Shown: piece after piece, positions 22,810-32,565 of the stretch
Position numbering within the stretch: the stretch's first letter is position 1
Layout of the letters: every line of letters starts with the position of its first letter
Assembly (NCBI GenBank): GCA_963831705.1
Contig: CAWHRE010000010.1
Location: 1-64,000, forward strand
Direction of reading: 5' to 3'
Source of the DNA: DASQPR01 sp963831705
GTDB lineage: Bacteria > Actinomycetota > Actinomycetes > Mycobacteriales > Micromonosporaceae
Length of the DNA stretch: 64,000 nt
Made by a program: the position numbers and the translations under genes
The notes under the pieces: model-generated
The model's input: only the letters and a program-made list of their open reading frames with translations
Told to the model about the DNA's origin: nothing
Database searches by the model: none

Positions 22810-23571
22810 TTACCGGGCACCAATCACCACGGTCGCGCCGATCTCGTCGTCGGTCGCCGATCTCGGGGCCAGGCCGGCCGCGACGACCGAGTCCATGGCG
22901 GACGACATCTGACGCCGACCGGTCTCGAACAGCAATGCACCGCGGGAAGCCAGCCACTCGGGCGCGCCCGCGATGACTCGGCGCAAGACGTCCAGTCCGT
23001 CGGTACCGCCGTCGAGCGCGACCAGCGGTTCGTAGTCACGCGCCTCCGGCGGCATCAGCGCGACCGAGGCGGTCGGCACGTACGGCGCGTTCGCCACGAG
23101 CACGTCAATCCGGCCACGCAGGTCCGGCGGCAAGGCTTCGAAGAGATCGCCCTCGTACACCTGCCCGTTCGGGATGTTGCGTCGTGCACAGGCGACAGCG
23201 GCCGGTTCGATGTCGGCGGCGTACACGTCGACGCGGTCCAGCGCCGCGAGCAACGCAGCACCCACCGCACCCGAACCGCAGCACAAATCCACCGCGACGC
23301 GTGGGGCCAGGGCAATCGCCTGTTGCGCGAGAAACTCGGTACGGCGGCGCGGTACGAATACGCCCGGCTCCACCACTATCCGCAGTCCACAGAACTCGGC
23401 CCAGCCGAGGATCTGTTCCAGCGGAAGCCCGGCAACCCGCTGCTCGACCATGTTCGCGAGCGCCTCGGGAGACCCGGCCTCAGCGATCAGGAGCGCGGCC
23501 TCGTCCTCAGCGAAAACACAGCCGGCGGCGCGGAGGACGGTGATGACCGCGGCCGAATCAGGAGATGCCAT
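22810..23571 (-). CDS. HemK/PrmC-like N5-glutamine methyltransferase paralogue
   Basis: 253 residues. An N-terminal helical domain ends in LEQILGWAEFCGLRIVV and FVPRRRTEFLAQQA, followed by the SAM-binding motif VAVDLCCGSGAVGAAL and acidic loop VYAADIEPAA. The substrate motif normally NPPY reads NAPY (VLVANAPYVPT), as in the actinobacterial 'putative protein N5-glutamine methyltransferase' group rather than true PrmC. True prmC would be expected next to prfA elsewhere. The start codon sits inside a symmetric promoter palindrome shared with the divergent aminotransferase, so the mRNA is probably leaderless. Confidence 0.82.
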   Translation of the reverse strand: MASPDSAAVITVLRAAGCVFAEDEAALLIAEAGSPEALANMVEQRVAGLPLEQILGWAEFCGLRIVVEPGVFVPRRRTEFLAQQAIALAPRVAVDLCCGSGAVGAALLAALDRVDVYAADIEPAAVACARRNIPNGQVYEGDLFEALPPDLRGRIDVLVANAPYVPTASVALMPPEARDYEPLVALDGGTDGLDVLRRVIAGAPEWLASRGALLFETGRRQMSSAMDSVVAAGLAPRSATDDEIGATVVIGAR

Positions 23572-23591
23572 GCGGGTACGGTACCCACATG
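23569..23591. promoter_or_regulatory. Palindromic bidirectional promoter containing both start codons
   Basis: CATG-[C/T]-GGGTAC-G-GTACCC-[A/G]-CATG: 10 of 11 pairs match around a centre at 23580. On each strand a TANNNT -10 hexamer (TACGGT at 23577-23582; TACCGT on minus at 23583-23578) ends exactly 6 nt before the ATG. Transcription would therefore begin at or next to the start codon in both directions. Confidence 0.65.
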
Positions 23592-24479
23592 CTGCAGCTC
23601 TTCGACGAGCGCAATCGCGACATCGTCTACTCCGTGAACGGCGTGCTCCGGCACCGTTCCGAGCCCGGGATCTCGCCGTTCGACTCGGTCGTGCAGGGCG
23701 GTGACGGCGTTTGGGAAGGCCTTCGCCTATACCAGGGCCGGATCTTCGGCCTCGACGAGCACCTGGCCCGGTTGCGGCGCTCGGCGACGGCGCTGGGCTT
23801 CGTCGGCGTACCCACGCGGGACGAGATCGTGGCGGCGATCACCGCGACGCTGCAGGCCAACGGAATGATCGACGGCGTCCACATCCGCCTCACCGTCACC
23901 CGCGGCGTGAAGATCACCAGCGGCATGGATCCTCGGCTCAACCAGGCCGGATGCACGTTGATCGTGCTGGCCGAATTCAAGGCGCCGGTGTACGACACGG
24001 GTGGCCTGTCGCTGATCACCGCGAGCGTGCGGCGCCCCGGACCGGACGTACTGGATCCGAAGATCCACCACAACAACCTGTTGAACTCGATCCTCGCGAA
24101 GATGGAGGCGAACGTCGCGGGCGCGGACGACGCGTTGATGCTCGACGGACGCGGCTTCGTGGCCGAAACGAACGCGACGCATCTGTTCGCGGTGATCGGT
24201 GGTCGGCTGGTCACGCCGCACACGGTCGCCTGCCCGGAGGGGATCACCCGGGCGACCGTGCTCGACCTGATCGGAGCGCAGATCCGGGACGTCTCGCTGG
24301 TCGAGTTCTATACGGCGGACGAGGTGTTCTGCACCGGCACGATGGGCGAGATCGCGGGCGTGACATCGATCGACGGTCGCCGGATCGGGACCGGCGAGGT
24401 CGGCCCGGTGACGGCGGATGTGGCGAATCGCTACCGCGCCTACGCGCGCGCAAACGGCGTACCGGTCATCTCCTCGTAG
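23589..24479 (+). CDS. Class IV PLP-dependent aminotransferase (BCAT/DAAT-like)
   Basis: 296 residues from ATG 23589. Fold-type IV features: YSVNGVLRHRSEPGISPFDS, VQGGDGVWEGLRLYQGRIF, the PLP Lys in VLDPKIHHNNLLNSILAK, phosphate-binding GRGFVAETNATHLFAV and the C-terminal FCTGTMGEIAGVTSIDGR. These resemble D-amino-acid and branched-chain aminotransferase-like proteins; the TMGE loop fits neither textbook IlvE nor DAAT exactly, so substrate is open. It converges on, and overlaps by 40 bp, the sulfotransferase-like gene, a partnership that exists as a single fused protein in plants as I recall. The promoter is shared with the divergent methyltransferase. Confidence 0.85.
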   Translation: MLQLFDERNRDIVYSVNGVLRHRSEPGISPFDSVVQGGDGVWEGLRLYQGRIFGLDEHLARLRRSATALGFVGVPTRDEIVAAITATLQANGMIDGVHIRLTVTRGVKITSGMDPRLNQAGCTLIVLAEFKAPVYDTGGLSLITASVRRPGPDVLDPKIHHNNLLNSILAKMEANVAGADDALMLDGRGFVAETNATHLFAVIGGRLVTPHTVACPEGITRATVLDLIGAQIRDVSLVEFYTADEVFCTGTMGEIAGVTSIDGRRIGTGEVGPVTADVANRYRAYARANGVPVISS

Positions 24480-25153
24480 TACGGCATCGCGGCGTCGACC
24501 AGCGGCTTCAGCTCGTCCGGCACGTCCGGCGGCGTCGCGTCGTACGGTGCGAAGCACATCGAGTTCTCGACCGACGCGTACCAGTACGGCGCCCAGACAC
24601 CGTCGGTCTCCCGGCGCCCCTTAGGCCAGTGCAGCATCCGTACGTCCCACGGGATGTCGAGCGCGGCGCACAGTCCTTGCAACGTCTCGCGGGGATTGAG
24701 CAGCACGTCGCGGGCGTCCACGACCGGACCTGGGAACTGGCGAAACAGCTCCACCTGTTGGGCGTAGCCGAGATCGTCCAGCGTCGGTGCTTCTCGGACC
24801 TTCGCGTACGACGCGACGACGTGCGCCGGATCGCGGACCAGGTACGCGTGACGGAACGCGCTCAACCAGGCCCGGCCGATGTTCGGCAACATGTGGTGCG
24901 TCATTTGTTTCTGGAACTGCACCTCGATGCCGTCCGGCAGCGGCTTGCTGAGATCCGTCGCGACGTCCGGCCACTCGGTGGGCTGACTGGCGAGCACGGC
25001 GTCGCGGCCGGGATGGTCGATGCCGGTCACGGCGAGGTAGTGCGCGTACAGCGGTTCGTCGACGACGACGGTGTCGGGCCGGGATTCGAAACTGCGCATC
25101 ATCGCGGTGGAGATGTTGCGCGGGCCGGACCACATCGCCACTCGAGTCGCCAT
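24440..25153 (-). CDS. Sulfotransferase-like P-loop protein
   Basis: 237 residues from ATG 25153 (MATRVAMWSGPRNISTAMMR), which places the PAPS/5'-phosphosulfate-type loop WSGPRNISTAMMRSF at the N-terminus. An internal start is preferred to the longer frame because upstream residues are low complexity. The 3'-phosphate-binding region is visible as RHAYLVRDPAHVVASYAK (Arg, Ser). No signal peptide or TM. The family is usually annotated 'sulfotransferase family protein' or 'BCAT-like'. Its tail overlaps the class IV aminotransferase gene on the opposite strand; argH follows 25 bp downstream of its start, so both may share a transcript. Real sulfotransferase activity is unproven. Confidence 0.75.
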   Translation of the reverse strand: MATRVAMWSGPRNISTAMMRSFESRPDTVVVDEPLYAHYLAVTGIDHPGRDAVLASQPTEWPDVATDLSKPLPDGIEVQFQKQMTHHMLPNIGRAWLSAFRHAYLVRDPAHVVASYAKVREAPTLDDLGYAQQVELFRQFPGPVVDARDVLLNPRETLQGLCAALDIPWDVRMLHWPKGRRETDGVWAPYWYASVENSMCFAPYDATPPDVPDELKPLVDAAMPYYEEMTGTPFARA

Positions 25154-25178
25154 GGTGGTTAGTGTGCCTCGGTCTTTG

Positions 25179-26612
25179 CTAGCGCGGTACCACGGACTGA
25201 TCCGACCACGCGCGGAAGCGATCAAGCGTGTCCGCGGCCGCGCCGAGTTGTTCGCTGACCGGTCCGGGTCCGGTCGACCCAAACGTGGTACGCGCGGCCA
25301 GCGCACCCGACACCGTCAGCACCGCCCGTACGTCCGGCGTCAGGTGCGGCGAGATCCGCGCCAGCTCGTCGTCGTCCACCTCGTCCAGGGCACAATTCCG
25401 GGCCGCGCAGGTGGCCACGAGCCGACCGGTGATCTCGTGCGCCTCGCGGAACGGGATGCCCCGCCGGACCAGCCAGTCGGCCACCTCCGTGGCGAGCGTG
25501 AAGCCGACCGGCGCCGCCGCTTCCAGCACCTCGGCCCGTACCGTCATCGTGGAGATCATCCCGGCCAGCGCGGGCAGGACGAGTTCCAGCGTGTCGATCG
25601 CGTCGAACGCGGGCTCCTTGTCTTCCTGCATGTCCCGGTCGTACGCGAGCGGCAGTCCCTTGAGCATGGTGAGCACCGACACCAGGCCGCCGATGAGACG
25701 GCCCGACTTGCCCCGAGCCAGTTCGGCGATGTCCGGGTTCTTCTTCTGCGGCATGATCGAGGACCCGGTCGCGTACGCGTCGTCGAGCTCGACCCACCCG
25801 AACGACGGCGTCGTCCAGAGCACGATCTCCTCGCCCAGCCTCGACAGGTGCACGCCGATCAGCGCCGCCACGAACAGGAACTCGGCGACGAAGTCCCGAT
25901 CTGCGACGGCATCGATTGAATTCGGCGCGGCCGAGATGAATCCGAGTTCCTTCGCCACCTGAATCGGGTCCAGCGGCAGCGAGCTGCCGGCCAGCGCGCC
26001 GGAGCCAAGCGGCGACACCGCGGCGCGATCGTCCCAATCGGTCAACCGGTCGAGATCCCGGAGCAGCGGCTGGACGTGTGCCATCAGATGGTGCGCGAGC
26101 GACACCGGCTGCGCCGGCTGCAGGTGCGTCATGCCGGGCATATGCGTGTCGACGTGATCGGCCGCGACGTTGATCAACGCGTCCGCCAGTTCCACCACGC
26201 GCGCCGCGACGCCGCGAGCGTGATCCCGCAGGTACAGGCGCAGGTCGGTGGCGACCTGGTCGTTGCGGGACCGGCCGGCTCGCAGCTTGCCGCCGAGCGT
26301 GCCGAGGCGCTCCAGCAACCCGCGTTCCAGCGCCGTGTGTACGTCCTCGTCGTCGACCGTCGGCACGAAATCGCGCGAGGCGCAGGCGGCTTCGAGGTCG
26401 TCCAAGGCGGCCAGCATCTGACCGAGCTCGTCGCTCGTCAGGAGACCGGCGCGGGCGAGGACGCGGGCGTGGGCACGGGACGCGGCGAGATCGTACGGGG
26501 CGAGCCGCCAGTCGAACTGGACGCTTACTGACAGACGCGCAAGTGCCTCCGCCGGTCCGCCGGAAAACCGGCCACCCCACAGGCTCGTCCTGGTCGCACT
26601 AGCCGCGTTCAT
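25179..26612 (-). CDS. argH: Argininosuccinate lyase
   Basis: 477 residues, full length. It cleaves argininosuccinate to arginine and fumarate, the last step of arginine synthesis. Signatures: LWGGRFSGGPAEALARLS at the N-terminus, GRSRNDQVATDLRLYLR, THLQPAQPVSLAHHL (catalytic His) and the flexible signature loop GSSIMPQKKNPDIAELARGK with the catalytic Ser. ATG 26612 is preceded by AAGGAC. It is the last gene of the arg cluster, separated from argG by repeat copy B, which could reduce read-through. Confidence 0.97.
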   Translation of the reverse strand: MNAASATRTSLWGGRFSGGPAEALARLSVSVQFDWRLAPYDLAASRAHARVLARAGLLTSDELGQMLAALDDLEAACASRDFVPTVDDEDVHTALERGLLERLGTLGGKLRAGRSRNDQVATDLRLYLRDHARGVAARVVELADALINVAADHVDTHMPGMTHLQPAQPVSLAHHLMAHVQPLLRDLDRLTDWDDRAAVSPLGSGALAGSSLPLDPIQVAKELGFISAAPNSIDAVADRDFVAEFLFVAALIGVHLSRLGEEIVLWTTPSFGWVELDDAYATGSSIMPQKKNPDIAELARGKSGRLIGGLVSVLTMLKGLPLAYDRDMQEDKEPAFDAIDTLELVLPALAGMISTMTVRAEVLEAAAPVGFTLATEVADWLVRRGIPFREAHEITGRLVATCAARNCALDEVDDDELARISPHLTPDVRAVLTVSGALAARTTFGSTGPGPVSEQLGAAADTLDRFRAWSDQSVVPR

Positions 26613-26637
26613 CGCTGTAGTCCTTTCAAAACTTCAA

Positions 26638-26697
26638 GTTGATCCTGGAGTTAGTTGACGCATCGACGCGTGTCGTGCGAATAACTCCAGGATCAAC
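26638..26697. repeat. 61-bp palindromic repeat family, copy B (60 bp)
   Basis: Perfect 16-bp arms (GTTGATCCTGGAGTTA at 26638-26653; complement at 26682-26697) with interior GTTGACGCATCGACGCGTGT. It is in the argG-argH gap, 10 nt beyond the argG stop and 25 nt upstream of the argH start. Confidence 0.9.
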
Positions 26698-26707
26698 GAA
26701 AAGGGGC

Positions 26708-27907
26708 TTAGGAGAGGCGGGCGTTACGGGCCGACGCCAAGCGGGACGGGAGGCCCCAGAGGTCCACGAAGCCCTTCGCCAGGGACTGGTCGAACATGTC
26801 GCCCTCATCGTACGTAGCGAGGCTGAAGTCGTAGAGGCTCGCCTCGGAGCGCCGGCCGGTCACGGTCGCGCGGCCACCGTGCAGCGTCATCCGGATCTCG
26901 CCACTGACGAACTTCTGGGTGTCCGCGATGAACGCGTCGAGCGCGTGCTTGAGCGGCGAGAACCACAGTCCGTCGTAGACCAGTTCGCCCCAGCGCTGGT
27001 CGACCGACTTCTTGAACCGGGCGACGTCGCGCTCGACGGTCACGTTCTCGAGTTCCTGGTGCGCAGTGATCAGGGCGAGCGCGCCGGGAGCTTCGTACAC
27101 CTCACGGCTCTTGATGCCGACCAGCCGGTCTTCGACCATGTCGAGCCGACCGATGCCCTGGGCACCGGCACGCTGGTTCAGCGCCACGATCGCCTGGTAC
27201 GGCGTGACCGTCTCGCCGTCGATCGCGACCGGAATACCCTGCTCGAACGTGATCACGACCTCGTCGGCATCGCGTGCCACGGCCGGATCCGACGTGTACG
27301 CGTAAATGTCCTCGATCGGCGCGTTCCAGATGTCTTCCAGGAACCCGGTTTCGACGGCGCGGCCCCAGACGTTCTGGTCGATCGAGTACGGCGAGCGGTG
27401 CGATACGTCGATCGGCAGGCCACGGTCCTCCGCGTACGCGATCGCCTTGTCCCGGGTCCACGCGTAGTCACGTGCCGGGGCGACCACCTTGAGCGCCGGG
27501 TTCAGCGCGCCGATGCCGACCTCGAACCGGACCTGGTCATTGCCCTTGCCGGTGCAGCCGTGCGACACGATCGTGCCGCCGTGCCGGGCCGCCGCGGCGA
27601 CCAGGTGCTTGACGATCAGCGGACGGGACAGTGCGGAGACGAGCGGGTAGCGGTCCATGTAGAGCGCGTTCGCGCGTACGGCCGCGAGGCAGTACTCCGC
27701 GGCGAACTCCTCGCGAGCGTCGATGACCTCGGCCTCGACGGCGCCGCACTTGATCGCACGGTCGCGGATCGCCTCCAGGTCTTCGCCACCCTGGCCGACG
27801 TCGACCGCGACCGCGATGACCTCGGCGCCGGTACGCTCGGCCAGATACGGGATCGCCACCGAGGTATCGAGGCCACCGGAGTAGGCGAGTACTACCCGAT
27901 CGGACAT
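26708..27907 (-). CDS. argG: Argininosuccinate synthase
   Basis: 399 residues. It condenses citrulline and aspartate using ATP. The start was set at ATG 27907 (MSDRVVLAYSGGLDTSVAIP) because this is the family's N-terminus with the PP-loop SGGLDTS and AAAGGGGA lies upstream; the longer frame to 27964 runs into an operator-like palindrome. Other signatures are GCTGKGNDQVRFE and the citrulline-binding DVSHRSPYSIDQNVWGR. It has its own 87-bp upstream gap after argR, so a separate promoter is likely. Confidence 0.96.
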   Translation of the reverse strand: MSDRVVLAYSGGLDTSVAIPYLAERTGAEVIAVAVDVGQGGEDLEAIRDRAIKCGAVEAEVIDAREEFAAEYCLAAVRANALYMDRYPLVSALSRPLIVKHLVAAAARHGGTIVSHGCTGKGNDQVRFEVGIGALNPALKVVAPARDYAWTRDKAIAYAEDRGLPIDVSHRSPYSIDQNVWGRAVETGFLEDIWNAPIEDIYAYTSDPAVARDADEVVITFEQGIPVAIDGETVTPYQAIVALNQRAGAQGIGRLDMVEDRLVGIKSREVYEAPGALALITAHQELENVTVERDVARFKKSVDQRWGELVYDGLWFSPLKHALDAFIADTQKFVSGEIRMTLHGGRATVTGRRSEASLYDFSLATYDEGDMFDQSLAKGFVDLWGLPSRLASARNARLS

Positions 27908-27929
27908 GTCACTGTTCCCCTTTGCACTG

Positions 27930-27952
27930 ATGAACAACGCGGTGTTGTTCAT
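27930..27952. promoter_or_regulatory. Operator-like palindrome upstream of argG
   Basis: ATGAACAAC-gcggt-GTTGTTCAT: perfect 9-bp arms, 23 nt upstream of the argG start. The position suits an ArgR or other repressor site, although the sequence differs from the ATGCAT-type sites before argC. Confidence 0.5.
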
Positions 27953-27994
27953 GTGTATCCACACCGGCCGCCTCCGCAGCGGACCGGAAGTCTG

Positions 27995-28504
27995 TCATTC
28001 GCTGGTCGCGGCAGCCCAAGTCGAGAACTTCGCGGCCAGGTCGCGACCGGCGGTCGACGACGGCACGCCGGTCTCCCGGGCGACCACCAGGATCGTGTCG
28101 TCGCCGGCGATCGTGCCGACCACGTCCGGTAGGCCGGAGCGATCCAGCGCGCTCGCCAGGAACTGCGCGGCGCCGGGCGGCGTACGCAGCACGACCAGAT
28201 TGCCGCTGAAGTCCGCTCCGGTCAGCAACTCCCGCAGGAGCCGCTGCAGTCGCGCCGGGCTGTCGTCCGCCGGCCGCAGCGCCGGGTTGCCGTCCTCCGG
28301 GATGAAATAGCTGGACGGGCCGTCGACTCCGCGTACCTTCACCGCCCCTAGCTCTTCCAGGTCACGCGAGAGCGTGGCCTGGGTGACCTGGACCCCGTCG
28401 GCGGCGAGCAGCTCGGCGAGCTCGGTCTGAGCGCGGACCGGACGGGTCCGGACCAGCGTCACGATGCGCGCGTGCCGAGCAGCCTTCGTCAACGGAGAAG
28501 TCAT
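27995..28504 (-). CDS. argR: Arginine repressor
   Basis: 169 residues. The N-terminal winged helix (TLVRTRPVRAQTELAELLAA, QVTQATLSRDLEELGAVKVR) contains the S-R-D-L signature of ArgR. The C-terminal oligomerisation/arginine-binding domain has the conserved GTIAGDDTILVVAR with the Asp pair that contacts L-arginine. It forms an arginine-dependent hexamer that represses arg operons, probably acting at the palindromes before argC and perhaps argG. Its position between argF and argG is the standard actinobacterial one. Confidence 0.95.
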   Translation of the reverse strand: MTSPLTKAARHARIVTLVRTRPVRAQTELAELLAADGVQVTQATLSRDLEELGAVKVRGVDGPSSYFIPEDGNPALRPADDSPARLQRLLRELLTGADFSGNLVVLRTPPGAAQFLASALDRSGLPDVVGTIAGDDTILVVARETGVPSSTAGRDLAAKFSTWAAATSE

Positions 28505-28565
28505 CTGCCCGCTCGCTTCGCTGAGCGCGCAGATAACCGATAACGCGTCGTTCGCTGGCGCTCAC

Positions 28566-29532
<967 letters not shown>

Positions 29533-29552
<20 letters not shown>

Positions 29553-30720
29553 GGGTCTCTCCCTTCAAGAGAGCTTGCGAGAACGCCGCAACGAACGCAT
29601 CGGCCTGCGTCGCGGAGAGGATCAGAGGCGGCGCGATCCGGATCACGTCCGGTTGCGGCGCATTGGCCAGGAACCCGGCGTCGAGCAGCGCTTCGTTCAG
29701 CGCACCGGCGATCGGCTCGGTGAGCACGATGCCGAGCAGCAGACCGGCTCCGCGTACCTCGGCGACCAGCGGGCTGCGCAGCGCCTCGATCGCGTCGCGG
29801 ATCTGCTCGCCGGTCCGCTTCACGTGGTCGAGCAGACCGTCGCGGGCGATCGTGCGAAGTACCGCGAGTCCGGCCGCGCAGCTCACCGGATTGCCACCGA
29901 ACGTCGAGCCGTGTTGTCCCGGGCCGAGCAGGTCGGCGGCATCGCCGAACGCGATGCAGGCACCCAGCGGCAGGCCGCCGCCGAGCCCTTTCGCGAGCGT
30001 GATGATGTCCGGCTCAACGCCTTCGGCCTGGTGCGCGAACCAGTGACCGGTACGGCCGATGCCGGTCTGCACCTCGTCCAGCGCGAACAGTGCGCCGTGC
30101 CGGGTCGCGATCGCCCGGGCGGCGGCGAGGTATCCGGCCGGTGGGACGACGACGCCGTTCTCGCCCTGGATCGGTTCCAGAATGATCATCGCGGTCGCGG
30201 CGGTGACGGCTGCTTCCAGCGCCTCGACGTCACCGAACGGCACGTGCGTGACATCCGGCGGAAGCGGTTGGAACGGCGTGGACTTCGCCGGTTGTCCGGT
30301 CAACGCCAGTGCGCCCATCGTACGGCCGTGAAAGCCGCCGCTGGCCGCCACGATGTGCGTACGGCCGGTGCGCCGCGACATCTTGAACGCCGCTTCGTTC
30401 GCTTCGGCGCCCGAATTCGCGAAGAACACCCGGCCGCTGCGACCGGCCAGAGCCAGCAGCAACTCGGCGAGTGCGACCGGCGGCTCGGCGACGTACAGGT
30501 TGGAGACGTGCCCGAGCGTGGACAGCTGCCGGGTGACCGCTTCGATGATCGCCGGATGCGCGTGGCCGAGCGCGTTCACCGCGATCCCGCCCAGCATGTC
30601 CACATAGGACTTTCCGGCATCGTCCGTGACGACCGCACCCTCGCCCGCGACGAGCGCTAGTTTCGGTTGGCCGTACGTGTCCATGACGGACTTCGCCCAC
30701 CGCTGCTGGAGCTTGCTCAT
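29533..30720 (-). CDS. argD: Acetylornithine aminotransferase
   Basis: 395 residues from ATG 30720, overlapping the argB stop as ATGA. Class III PLP aminotransferase: FANSGAEANEAAFKM, GRTMGALALTGQPAKSTPF, LFALDEVQTGIGRTG and the PLP Lys in DIITLAKGLGGGLPLGAC. It converts N-acetylglutamate semialdehyde to N-acetylornithine. Upstream in-frame codons are a shadow of argB. The gene is translationally coupled to both neighbours. Confidence 0.95.
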
Positions 30721-31544
30721 GCCGTGACCGCCATCATGTCTGCCGTTACCCCCGCCGCTGTGATCAGCGTGCCGTTCGTGCCGCCACTGCAGACGGCGAT
30801 CCAGTTCGTGTCGGTGCCGTCCACGATGTGTGCGCTCGGCACGCCGCCGCGCACCGCACGCAGGCACGCCTCGACCTTCGGGACCATCCCCGCTTCGAGC
30901 GTGGGAAGGAGCGCGTCGAGCTCGTCGGCGTCGATCGCCTCGACCAGGCTGGCCGGATCGGGCCATGCCCGATAGAGACCGGCGACGTCGGTCAGCATGA
31001 CGATCTGTTCAGCGCCGATCGCGATCGCGATCGCGGCCGCGGCGGTGTCCGCGTTGAGGTTGTGGATGACGCCGTTCGCGTCCGGGGAGACCGTCGCGAC
31101 CACTGGCGTACGCCCGGCGGACAGCAATTCGTGCAGGATCGAGGGGTCCACCGCGGCCGCATCGCCAACCACGCCGAGATCGACCTCGACGCCGTCGATG
31201 ACCGCCGGTCGGGTGACCGCGGTGATCAGGTTCGCGTCCTCGCCGGAGAGACCGACCGCGGACAGCCCGGCGGCGTTGAGCGCGTTGACGACACCGCGGC
31301 CGACCTGGCCGACCAACACCATCCGGACTACGTCCATCGCCTCGGGGGTGGTCACCCGCAGACCCCCGCGAAACTCCGAGGTGATGCCGAGCCGGCCGAG
31401 CATCGCACTGATCTGCGGCCCGCCACCGTGCACGATCACCGGCGCGAAGCCGGCTTCGGTGAGCGTGACCACACCGGCGGCAAACGCGTCCGGCGCCGAC
31501 ATCGCGTGGCCGCCGTACTTGATGACGATGGGAGTCGAGGTCAC
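30717..31544 (-). CDS. argB: Acetylglutamate kinase
   Basis: 275 residues from GTG 31544 (VTSTPIVIKYGGHAM), overlapping argC's TGA. Amino-acid kinase fold: IVIKYGGHAM, APVIVHGGGPQISAML, GLSGEDANLI and EQIVMLTDVAGLYRAW. It phosphorylates N-acetylglutamate. At 275 residues it is shorter at the N-terminus than the common ~295-residue arginine-inhibited hexameric form, so the N-terminal helix linked to feedback inhibition may be missing; this is inferred from length. The usual upstream neighbour argJ is absent. Confidence 0.95.
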   Translation of the reverse strand: MTSTPIVIKYGGHAMSAPDAFAAGVVTLTEAGFAPVIVHGGGPQISAMLGRLGITSEFRGGLRVTTPEAMDVVRMVLVGQVGRGVVNALNAAGLSAVGLSGEDANLITAVTRPAVIDGVEVDLGVVGDAAAVDPSILHELLSAGRTPVVATVSPDANGVIHNLNADTAAAAIAIAIGAEQIVMLTDVAGLYRAWPDPASLVEAIDADELDALLPTLEAGMVPKVEACLRAVRGGVPSAHIVDGTDTNWIAVCSGGTNGTLITAAGVTADMMAVTA

Positions 31545-32545
31545 GGCGCCACTCCGTCGATCGGCAGGCCGGTGGTCTCGGGCAGGCCGAGCATGAGGTT
31601 CGCGCACTGCAGCGCCTGCCCGGCCGCGCCCTTGCAGAGATTGTCGATCGCGCTCATCACGATCAGCCGGCCCGAGTCGACATCGAATCCGACCTGAAGG
31701 TGACACGAGTTCGATCCGAGCGTCGACGAGGTGCGGGGCCACACACCATTCGGAAGGACATGCACGAACGGCTCGTCCTGGTACGCGGTGGTCAGCGCTT
31801 CGAACGGGTCGTCGCTCGTCAGCGGCTTCGCGGTGACGGTGGCGAGGATGCCGCGCGGCATCGGCGCGAGCAGCGGCGTCATGGACAGCGACGTCGCGCC
31901 GGTGGCCTGCTTGATCTCCGGCACGTGCTGATGGGCACCGACCTTGTACGCGCTGATCTCGCCCATCACCTCGCTGCCGAGCAGATGCGCCTTCGCGCCC
32001 TTTCCGGCGCCGGAAGTGCCGGAGGCAGCGACGACGACGACGTCGGCCGGGTCCGCGATGCCCGCTTTGATCAACGGCGCCAGCGCAAGCGTGATCGCGG
32101 TCGCGTAGCAGCCGGGTGCGGCGACCCGGTCGGCGGCGGCGATCTCGGCGCGGGCACCGGGCAACTCCGGCAGCCCGTACGTCCAGGCGCCGGCGTGTGT
32201 GCCGCCGTAGTAGCGGCTCCACGCGGCCGAGTCGTGCAGCCGGTGATCGGCGCCGAGATCGACGATCTTGACGCCGGCCGGCAGCTGTGCCGCCAGGGCC
32301 GCCGACTCGCCGTGCGGAAGGGCAAGAAACACCAGGTCCGCAGCGGCGAGCGCGGTGGGGTCGGTTGCGCTCACGGGGAGATGAGCCAACGACCGTAGAT
32401 GCGGATGTACGGTGCCGAGCGGCACACCGGCGCTGGAATGGCCGGTGACCGACGCGACGTCGATGTCCGGGTGGCGGGCGAGCAGACGCAGCAACTCTCC
32501 TCCGGCATAACCGGTGGCTCCGGCGACCGCTACTCGTACACCCAT
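31541..32545 (-). CDS. argC: N-acetyl-gamma-glutamyl-phosphate reductase
   Basis: 334 residues. ATG 32545 was chosen for the N-terminus VRVAVAGATGYAGGELLRLL (Rossmann fold) and the SD GGAGGG 7 nt upstream; the longer frame overlaps the ARG-box region. The catalytic Cys lies in RVAAPGCYATAITLAL and the conserved SGTSGAGKGAK follows. It reduces acetylglutamyl phosphate with NADPH. It is the first gene of the operon; the 3' end overlaps argB by 4 bp, leaving no room for argJ. Confidence 0.95.
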   Translation of the reverse strand: MGVRVAVAGATGYAGGELLRLLARHPDIDVASVTGHSSAGVPLGTVHPHLRSLAHLPVSATDPTALAAADLVFLALPHGESAALAAQLPAGVKIVDLGADHRLHDSAAWSRYYGGTHAGAWTYGLPELPGARAEIAAADRVAAPGCYATAITLALAPLIKAGIADPADVVVVAASGTSGAGKGAKAHLLGSEVMGEISAYKVGAHQHVPEIKQATGATSLSMTPLLAPMPRGILATVTAKPLTSDDPFEALTTAYQDEPFVHVLPNGVWPRTSSTLGSNSCHLQVGFDVDSGRLIVMSAIDNLCKGAAGQALQCANLMLGLPETTGLPIDGVAP

Positions 32546-32565
32546 GGTTGACGCCCTCCGCATCT

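Noticed and set aside
23711..25162. 483-aa plus-strand ORF over the aminotransferase and sulfotransferase genes
   Set aside because: Arg/Gly-rich shadow of two well-supported genes, with no motif.
25222..26580. 452-aa alternative frame in argH
   Set aside because: Shadow of argH, which has all lyase signatures.
31535..31550. argJ fused to argC or argB
   Set aside because: Both proteins have normal family ends and overlap by only 4 bp; no ArgJ motif is present.
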